DNA of 6,168 bases from Bradyrhizobium sp. (GTDB lineage: Bacteria; Pseudomonadota; Alphaproteobacteria; Rhizobiales; Xanthobacteraceae): assembly GCA_028290165.1 (NCBI GenBank), contig JAQGKJ010000840.1:1-6168 (forward strand). Direction: 5' to 3'. Positions 1 to 4,225 of the stretch are shown here, piece after piece; position 1 is the first letter of the stretch, and each line of letters starts with the position of its first letter. A model generated the notes under the pieces. That model ran no database searches. It was not told where the DNA came from and saw only the letters and a program-made list of their open reading frames with translations. Position numbers and translations under genes: made by a program.

Positions 1-716
1 ATGATCCTCGGCGCGCGCACCACGCGTCGCGGATTGCGCCTCATCACTTCGTCAGCTTTCTCGAAATGCGCCCGCGCCCGCGCAACCAGCGGCGCGCACA
101 CTTTCGGCAGCGCCGGATCGGCAATTACCTTGGCCGGATCGGTCGAGGTTACTCCGGCGTGCAGCAGTCCCTCGAGCGGCAAATACAGCCGGCCGATCCC
201 AGCGTCTTCGTCGACGTCGCGCAGGATGTTCGTCAGTTGCAGCGCGCGGCCAAGATGATGCGCGAGCAGGATGCCGTCGTCGCGCGGGAGACCGAATACC
301 CGCACCGACAGGCGTCCGACCGCGCTGGCCACGCGGTCGCAGTACAAATCGAGCGTTACCAGATCCGGCGCCCTGATATCCTGCGGCACATCCATTTCCA
401 TGCCATCGACGATGGCGAGAAAATCCTCGCGCTGCAGGTCAAATCTTCGAACGGAAGCGAGGTAGTCGCGCAGCCGAGGGGGCGGATGGCCCTGATACAG
501 CGCGTCGATATCGTCGCGCCATTGTTGCAGCGCTGCCAGCCGTTCGGGCCGCGGACCCTCGGAATCCGCGATGTCGTCGACCTGCCGGCAAAAGCTGTAG
601 ATCTGGAACATCGCATCGCGCTGCTCGCGCGGCAGGATGCGCATCGCCGCGTAGAACGAACTGCCGGACGCGGATGTTCCGTAACTCGTGTTGGCTGCCG
701 CCGCCTCAAGCGTCAT
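1..716 (-). CDS. hpnD: Presqualene diphosphate synthase HpnD (C-terminus cut by window edge)
   Basis: HpnD joins two farnesyl diphosphates into presqualene diphosphate, the first step of the bacterial HpnCDE route to squalene for hopanoids; it is expected in the cytosol or at the inner membrane face. Reading from the ATG at 716-714, 238 codons are open without interruption to the left edge. The family is usually about 280 residues, so roughly 40 C-terminal residues are missing. Two aspartate-rich Mg-diphosphate motifs of the trans-isoprenyl/squalene-phytoene synthase fold are visible: DDIAD at residues 47-51 (in YSFCRQVDDIAD) and DVDED at 167-171 (in QLTNILRDVDED), followed by GRLYLP. The start overlaps the hpnC stop as ATGA and has no clear Shine-Dalgarno, so translation is probably coupled to hpnC. 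A phytoene synthase (CrtB) reading is less likely because a second family member, HpnC, sits directly upstream. Confidence 0.93.
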   Translation of the reverse strand, partial: MTLEAAAANTSYGTSASGSSFYAAMRILPREQRDAMFQIYSFCRQVDDIADSEGPRPERLAALQQWRDDIDALYQGHPPPRLRDYLASVRRFDLQREDFLAIVDGMEMDVPQDIRAPDLVTLDLYCDRVASAVGRLSVRVFGLPRDDGILLAHHLGRALQLTNILRDVDEDAGIGRLYLPLEGLLHAGVTSTDPAKVIADPALPKVCAPLVARARAHFEKADEVMRRNPRRVVRAPRI

Positions 717-1591
717 GCGCCGGCCGCCGGATTTGACACAGGCCGCCGCCCGACCGCGCGGCGCGCCGTTTCGCTTGCTACGCCAGCGATGCTGTAGGCG
801 AGCAGTTCAGCCGGACCGAGATGCACTCTTTCGCTCAAGGGGTCGCGCACTTTCAGAAGACGAACGATCTTGTCGGCGAAGGCCTGGATCACCGAGATCT
901 CAAGCCCGAGCCGAAAATCCTTCACCTCGGCACTGAGCGGTTTGCTGTCATTGAGCAGAGCCTCGGTCCGCACCGCAAGCGAATGCAGGCATTGCAGCAT
1001 CGGCGCCGATGCGCGCTGCTGACCGAGCTCCTCGACGGAGGCCCCTGACGCGGCGAGCGCATCGCGCGGCAGATAGACCCGATTGAGGTTTCTGTAGTCC
1101 TTGCCGCAGTCCTGCAAGTGATTGTTGATCTGCAAACCCGCGCAGAGCGCGTCCGAGGCCGCCCAGGTCGACGTGCTCTCGCCGTGGACGTCGAGCATGA
1201 AACGACCGACCGGCATCGCCGAGTACCGGCAATAATGGATCACTTCGTCCCAGTTCTCATAACGAAGCTTGGTCACATCCATCCGGAAAGCGACGAGAAC
1301 ATCCAGCGCATGCCGCGGCGGCATCGAACGGTCCGCCAGCGCCCGCCGCAGATTGACGGCTTCCGGCTGGCTGTCGCCGCAGCCCAGCAACTCAGCTTCA
1401 AGCAGATCGAGATAGCCAAGCTTCTCGCGTTCACCCAGCGTGGCGTGATCGGCGATATCGTCGGCAGTTCTGACGAAATTGTAGAACGCAAGGATCAGCG
1501 CCCGGTGACGCGGATGAATGATCCACGACGCGACCGGAAAGTTCTCGTCGCGGTGAGTCTTGCCGGATCGCAATTCGCTCGCGCTGGTCAT
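713..1591 (-). CDS. hpnC: Hydroxysqualene synthase HpnC
   Basis: HpnC converts presqualene diphosphate, made by HpnD, into hydroxysqualene, which HpnE then reduces to squalene. The protein is 292 residues, normal for the family, and is complete. It has the HpnC-style opening HRDENFPVAS (about residues 13-22 from the ATG), the first aspartate motif DDIAD at 44-48, and the second motif NHLQDCGKD at about 157-165 followed by YRNLNRVYLP. The tail is rich in Ala and Arg. I chose the ATG at 1591 over an in-frame TTG one codon upstream because ATG is the stronger start and the N-terminus still fits the family. No good Shine-Dalgarno precedes it; a six-codon reading frame ends on this ATG (TGATG). 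Its stop overlaps the hpnD start by 4 bases, so the two form one operon, probably continuing to hpnE and the cyclase beyond the window. Confidence 0.94.
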   Translation of the reverse strand: MTSASELRSGKTHRDENFPVASWIIHPRHRALILAFYNFVRTADDIADHATLGEREKLGYLDLLEAELLGCGDSQPEAVNLRRALADRSMPPRHALDVLVAFRMDVTKLRYENWDEVIHYCRYSAMPVGRFMLDVHGESTSTWAASDALCAGLQINNHLQDCGKDYRNLNRVYLPRDALAASGASVEELGQQRASAPMLQCLHSLAVRTEALLNDSKPLSAEVKDFRLGLEISVIQAFADKIVRLLKVRDPLSERVHLGPAELLAYSIAGVASETARRAVGRRPVSNPAAGA

Positions 1592-1611
1592 CAACGACTG
1601 GCTTCATTCAT
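1591..1611 (-). other. Possible six-codon leader frame before hpnC
   Basis: An ATG at 1611 opens a frame encoding MNEASR whose TGA shares its last base with the hpnC ATG (TGATG). This geometry permits termination-reinitiation and could explain why hpnC lacks an obvious Shine-Dalgarno sequence. However, the mini-frame has no strong ribosome binding site of its own, and such short frames arise by chance. Confidence 0.2.
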
Positions 1612-1636
1612 CTGAGCATGGTGATGTCGCCTGCCT

Positions 1637-1648
1637 CGGCAATTGCCG
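1637..1648. promoter_or_regulatory. Perfect 12-bp palindrome in the hpnC leader
   Basis: CGGCAATTGCCG is a perfect 12-base palindrome about 45 bases upstream of the hpnC ATG and downstream of the candidate -10. The position would suit an operator for a dimeric repressor or a short RNA hairpin. No known regulator motif is recognised. Confidence 0.35.
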
Positions 1649-1667
1649 CGCATGGGACCGCAAGCCC

Positions 1668-1696
1668 CATATAGGGGAATACGACACTAAAACCAA
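1668..1696 (-). promoter_or_regulatory. Candidate hpnC promoter
   Basis: On the minus strand a TTGGTT hexamer (1696-1691) and a TATATG hexamer (1673-1668) are separated by exactly 17 bases. They match the sigma-70 consensus at 3/6 and 4/6 positions. The predicted transcript would start near 1660 and have a leader of about 70 bases before the hpnC ATG. The -10 region is embedded in a CCCC-N5-GGGG inverted repeat. No EcfG-type GGAAC-N16/17-CGTT signature was found here. The call rests on hexamer matching only. Confidence 0.3.
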
Positions 1697-1721
1697 TGCT
1701 ATCCGCGATTTCTCGCAAATT

Positions 1722-1734
1722 CCGACCGCGTCGG
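1722..1734 (-). terminator. Hairpin downstream of the four-cysteine gene, weak terminator candidate
   Basis: On the minus strand CCGAC-GCG-GTCGG forms a perfect 5-bp GC-rich stem with a three-base loop, about 50 bases past the stop at 1783 and followed by AATTT. The U-tract is poor. It could be a weak terminator for the small gene or simply a structured spacer. A second mini-hairpin, GCGA-GAAA-TCGC with a GNRA-type loop, lies immediately downstream at 1716-1705. Confidence 0.25.
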
Positions 1735-1782
1735 CATAAGGCCGTAAAAGGCCCCGCGGCGGCGATGAATGGGATGCGAGTT

Positions 1783-2019
1783 CTATTGCCCGTGGGTTTT
1801 CAGCACCAGATCGCACGCCTTGGATATCTTGGGACGATTTTGCTGCAGACAAGCCAGAACAGTCAAGTCGCCCTGATCGATCACCGGACGGCAATAGCGC
1901 TGGACATCGCGCGAACAGGCCGCCTGCTCCTCAGGCGTGCCGCTACGTGGCTGGTCGGCAATGGCATTGGTGGAAACCGGTAGCGACAACAAGGTGAGTG
2001 CGAGGAAAAATTTATGCAT
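1783..2019 (-). CDS. Small secreted four-cysteine protein, cysteine-rich-repeat type
   Basis: This 78-residue protein has a clear Sec signal peptide: MHKFF, then a hydrophobic core to about residue 15, with likely cleavage after NAIA (residue 21). The mature part is about 57 residues and carries cysteines at 35, 43, 57 and 69 (spacing C-x7-C-x13-C-x11-C). The pattern C..DV.RYC ... G....L.CL..N....S..C resembles the eukaryotic Golgi-type cysteine-rich repeat (Cys_rich_FGFR-like) also seen in small rhizobial periplasmic proteins; that family link is my recognition and is untested. Two disulfides in the periplasm are plausible. The start at ATG 2019 is set by an AGAAGGAA Shine-Dalgarno with about 5 bases of spacing and by the signal peptide; an upstream in-frame extension to 2064 would spoil both. 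It points the same way as hpnC, about 190 bases upstream of it. The function is unknown. Confidence 0.8.
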   Translation of the reverse strand: MHKFFLALTLLSLPVSTNAIADQPRSGTPEEQAACSRDVQRYCRPVIDQGDLTVLACLQQNRPKISKACDLVLKTHGQ

Positions 2020-2510
2020 CGTGTTCCTTCTTCTGACGATAGAGAATTCCAACCCGAATAGCACATGGCTTCACCGGGACAGATTATTCAGATTGCAACA
2101 GCCGCGAACCGCAGCAGGGAGTCTGCCAGAAGCGCTGGCAAATGCGGCCAAATTTGCGTCGGCCGGTTCGCGAAGACGATTTGTTGATAGACATAACCAT
2201 ATGATATTAAACCATTATTTTTCTCGGTGATATTTTCGCGCGCGACTGTTGCTAGCAAGCCTCATGAGCAGCACAAACTGAACCTGCAAATATCCGGCCT
2301 TTGAGTCCGCGACGCGCGAAAATGCCATTCGCTTGCGTCGATCAGTTTGTGTATTTTGCGCCGATCCGATCCAGCGGGCCGGCCGACCGGTGCAATTGCA
2401 GGCCGCGGCCGGCTCGTCATTGAACCTAACACACTGCGGCGACACTAAAGCTTCGATGTGGCGAGACGTATCTTGCATTAAGAACGTCAATTTGAATGGG
2501 AAAATCCGAT
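2020..2510. other. Divergent intergenic region without a supported gene
   Basis: About 490 bases separate the divergently transcribed four-cysteine gene (minus) and the exported-protein gene (plus), so promoters for both should lie here. From 2165 to 2236 the sequence is markedly AT-rich against a GC-rich background. Weak promoter candidates are AATAAT on the minus strand (2088-2083), a 5/6 match to a -10 box but without a good -35, and on the plus strand TTGAAC at 2420-2425 followed 17 bases later by CACTAA at 2443-2448. A 10-bp palindrome TTGCTAGCAA lies at 2249-2258. Open frames crossing this region show no recognisable protein and no ribosome binding site. Confidence 0.5.
2232..2323. repeat. 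Spaced 11-bp inverted repeat
   Basis: ATTTTCGCGCG at 2232-2242 and its exact reverse complement CGCGCGAAAAT at 2313-2323 are separated by 70 bases. The similarity continues inward imperfectly: GACT follows the left arm region and AGTC precedes the right arm region with a 4-base offset. It could mark a degenerate mobile or extragenic repeat, or paired protein sites in the divergent promoter region. An 11-bp match made mostly of CG and A/T runs could also be chance. Confidence 0.35.
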
Positions 2511-3011
2511 ATGAAACTGTTTGATTCCGGCTTGTTTGCACACGCGATCAAAGCTGCCACCGTCGGCGCCGCGCTGATGTTGTCGGTATCGGCGGGTCAT
2601 GCCCAGTCCGGACCGTTTGCCGGTTTTGACGGAGCATGGTCCGGCAATGGAACAGTTTCGCTTTCCGACGGAACCACTGAGCGCATCCGATGCAAGGCCG
2701 ACTACAAGGTCAACGGCACCGGACTTGGTCTGAAGCAGAGTCTTCATTGCGCCAGCGACAGCTACAAATTCGACCTGAGCAGCGACGTCACCAGTCAGGG
2801 CGACCGCATTTCCGGCAACTGGAGCGAAGCGAGCCGTAATATCTTCGGCAACCTTCAGGGTACCGCCGGCGGCGGCCGGATCGAGGTGTTCGTGGAGGCT
2901 TCGGGTTTTGCCGCCAACCTGACATTGCAGACCACTGGCAACAAGCAGACCGTGCTGATCAGTTCCAAGGGCGAGATCAGAGGCGTGAACATTACGATGG
3001 TGAAGAGCTGA
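2511..3011 (+). CDS. Exported protein of unknown function, probably beta-rich
   Basis: This 166-residue protein has a typical Sec signal peptide, with lysines at 2 and 14, a hydrophobic stretch at about 15-28 and likely cleavage after AGHA (residue 31). The mature part of about 135 residues is dominated by alternating polar and hydrophobic stretches with many Gly, Ser and Thr, suggesting a small beta-sandwich or beta-barrel. It has two cysteines (61 and 80) that may form a disulfide and the segment FDGAWSGNGTVSLSDGT just after cleavage. It looks like a conserved hypothetical family of Bradyrhizobium-type bacteria, but no function is known to me. I prefer ATG 2511, preceded by GGGAAAA about 7-9 bases upstream; ATG 2496 would add five residues (MGKSD) before the signal peptide. 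The gene is transcribed opposite to the hopanoid genes and ends in an intrinsic terminator, so it is an independent unit. Confidence 0.85.
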   Translation: MKLFDSGLFAHAIKAATVGAALMLSVSAGHAQSGPFAGFDGAWSGNGTVSLSDGTTERIRCKADYKVNGTGLGLKQSLHCASDSYKFDLSSDVTSQGDRISGNWSEASRNIFGNLQGTAGGGRIEVFVEASGFAANLTLQTTGNKQTVLISSKGEIRGVNITMVKS

Positions 3012-3028
3012 CGGTTCGCAGCTTTTTT
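3003..3028 (+). terminator. Intrinsic terminator overlapping the exported-protein stop codon
   Basis: AGCTG (3006-3010) pairs with CAGCT (3019-3023) across an 8-base loop, and the stem can extend with A-U and G-U pairs using flanking AAG and TTT. A run of six T residues (3023-3028) follows. The TGA stop codon at 3009-3011 lies within the hairpin. This fits a Rho-independent terminator for the plus-strand gene at 2511-3011 and would protect the convergent gene on the other strand. Confidence 0.7.
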
Positions 3029-3074
3029 GGGGCGTAAAGTCGTGAATCCGAAGGCGTTGGCGGACGGCTGCTTT

Positions 3075-3110
3075 GGTGCGCATTGCCGACAAACTCAGCC
3101 ATCGCGCACC
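3075..3110 (-). terminator. Hairpin at the end of the broken substrate-binding protein gene
   Basis: On the minus strand GGTGCGC (3110-3104) and GCGCACC (3081-3075) are exact 7-bp complements flanking a 22-base loop, beginning at the last base of the TAG stop. There is no U-tract after it, so it is at best a weak or Rho-assisted end or a 3' stabilising hairpin. Confidence 0.3.
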
Positions 3111-4071
3111 TATTCGATCACCTCATCAGCAATTGCGAGCAACCCTGGCGACAGGGTGAGACCGAGCGCTTTTACGGTCTTGAGATTGATCACCAACTCA
3201 AATTTAGTCGGCTGCAGGACCGGCAGGTCGGCGGGTTTGGCGCCCTTGAGAATTTGGCCGGCATAAACGCCGGCTTGCCGATATCCATCCGTGATGCTGG
3301 CGCCATAACTCATCAGACCGCCAGCCATCGCGAACTCGCGGAGCTCAAAAATTGCCGGAACCATATATCGCGCCGCAAGCGCCACGAGTTGCTCGCTTCG
3401 GCCAAAGAGGTCGGCGCCGACGATCAGCGCGTTGGCGTGAAGCTCCTCAAGAGTTGCGAAGGCTTTGTCGATCTCGCCGTCATCGCTGGCATTTACGATC
3501 TGGATTTGATGGCCGGTCACCGCAGCGGCGGCCCGGACATCCGTAACTACAGCTTCGGTGAGCGGATTGTTCGGATTGACGAGGACGGCCACCAAAACGG
3601 CTTTGGGCACGAGTTCGTGCAACAACCCGAGTTGCTTCGCGCCGAGTTGGCCCGTGAAAATGGAGGCTCCGGTGACATTGCCGCCCGGACGGTGCGACCA
3701 GGCCGGACTTGACCGGGTCGTACCCGGTCACGAAGACGATGGGTATCGTTCTGGTCGCCGAGCTGGCCGCATGTGCGGCAGGAGGACCGGCGCCGAAGAT
3801 CACCGCCACCTTACGGCGAACCAGATCGGCTGCCAGTTCCGCGAGGCGGTCATATTTGCCTCCAGCCCAGAGAAATTCGATTGCAACGTTCTTATCATCG
3901 ACATAGCCGGCCTCGTTGAGGCCGTTACGGAATGCCGTGACCAGACTTACGTTCGGCTTGGGTGAACCGGAGTGAAGAAATCCGATTACCGGCATCGTCG
4001 GTTGCTGTGCATGCGCCGCGAACGGCCATGCCGCAGCTGCCGAGAAGCGTGATGAATACGCGCCGCTCCAT
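3110..4071 (-). pseudogene. ABC transporter substrate-binding protein (TrpX-like/ABC_sub_bind family), two frameshifts
   Basis: An intact copy would be an exported periplasmic ligand-binding protein of about 320 residues. Three reading frames must be joined. Frame one starts at ATG 4071 with the typical start of the family, MERRVFITLLG. After 4039 the frame shifts and reads AAAWPFAAHAQQ, the rest of the signal peptide, then MPVIGFLHSGSPKPN through GYDPVKSGLVA. At about 3692 it shifts again to RPGGNVTGASIFTGQLG and continues to ADEVIE and the TAG at 3112-3110. Against the family pattern, about 2 bases are missing at the first break (LLG-S-AAAW expected) and about 8 at the second (LVA-SLx-RPGG expected). 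The rest is free of stops and still protein-like, so decay looks recent. No permease or ATPase genes are adjacent, so it was an orphan binding protein; its ligand cannot be told. Sequencing error is the alternative for either break. Confidence 0.85.
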
Positions 4072-4225
4072 TAGCCGTCCCACAGTCCCTCAGGGCCACG
4101 CCTTGTGCAGCGGCGACACTAGCACTTTGCAACCGGGCGGTCAGAGAGAATTAGCTGCGGCTGGCTCCAAAGGCCGATCTAGTCTCGGAAACGCGCCCTA
4201 GCCGTTGACGCGCCAGCGTCACTCC
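4072..4225. other. Spacer between hpnN and the broken binding-protein gene
   Basis: These 154 bases lie downstream of hpnN and upstream of the pseudogene on the minus strand. They hold the hairpin described at 4206-4221. No convincing -35/-10 pair and no strong Shine-Dalgarno precede ATG 4071; only a GGGA lies 8-11 bases upstream. I see no gene here. Confidence 0.5.
4206..4221 (-). terminator. Hairpin just after the hpnN stop codon
   Basis: TGACGC and GCGTCA are perfect 6-bp complements around a four-base loop (TGGC on the transcribed minus strand). The hairpin starts five bases after the hpnN TAG (4228-4226). It is followed by ACGGCTAGGG and not by a U-run, so it may be a Rho-dependent end or 3' stabiliser and not a classic intrinsic terminator. 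Confidence 0.4.

Noticed and set aside
356..709. Minus-strand 117-codon frame inside hpnD
   Set aside because: It is the out-of-frame reading of hpnD; the true frame carries the DDIAD and DVDED motifs and continues to the window edge.
66..797. Long plus-strand open frame across hpnD
   Set aside because: It is antisense to the clearly recognisable hpnD reading frame, has an Arg-rich composition typical of shadow frames in GC-rich DNA, and has no recognisable domain.
1..1591. HpnC and HpnD as carotenoid phytoene synthases
   Set aside because: Two overlapping family members in tandem, the HRDENFPVAS opening of HpnC and the nearby HpnN transporter fit hopanoid squalene synthesis better.
1118..1615. 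Plus-strand open frame across hpnC
   Set aside because: It is entirely antisense to hpnC, with no recognisable protein features.
1738..1755. GGCC-TTTTAC-GGCC as a terminator for the four-cysteine gene
   Set aside because: The stem is only 4 bp, with no U-tract after it.
1604..1894. Minus-strand 96-codon frame between hpnC and the four-cysteine gene
   Set aside because: It starts inside the four-cysteine gene in another frame, and lacks a ribosome binding site and recognisable sequence features.
2215..2541. Minus-strand 108-codon frame in the divergent intergenic region
   Set aside because: It overlaps the start of the exported-protein gene in antisense, has no Shine-Dalgarno, no signal peptide or domain, and unusual composition.
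3083..3712. Plus-strand 209-codon frame opposite the binding-protein pseudogene
   Set aside because: It is antisense to a sequence that reads as a substrate-binding protein along its whole length.
3480..3995. Two separate intact genes in place of one broken binding-protein gene
   Set aside because: The two halves match consecutive parts of one family and meet at a small deletion; the end of the upstream frame (3480-3692) is nonsense relative to the family, and the downstream part has no start of its own before RPGGNVTG.
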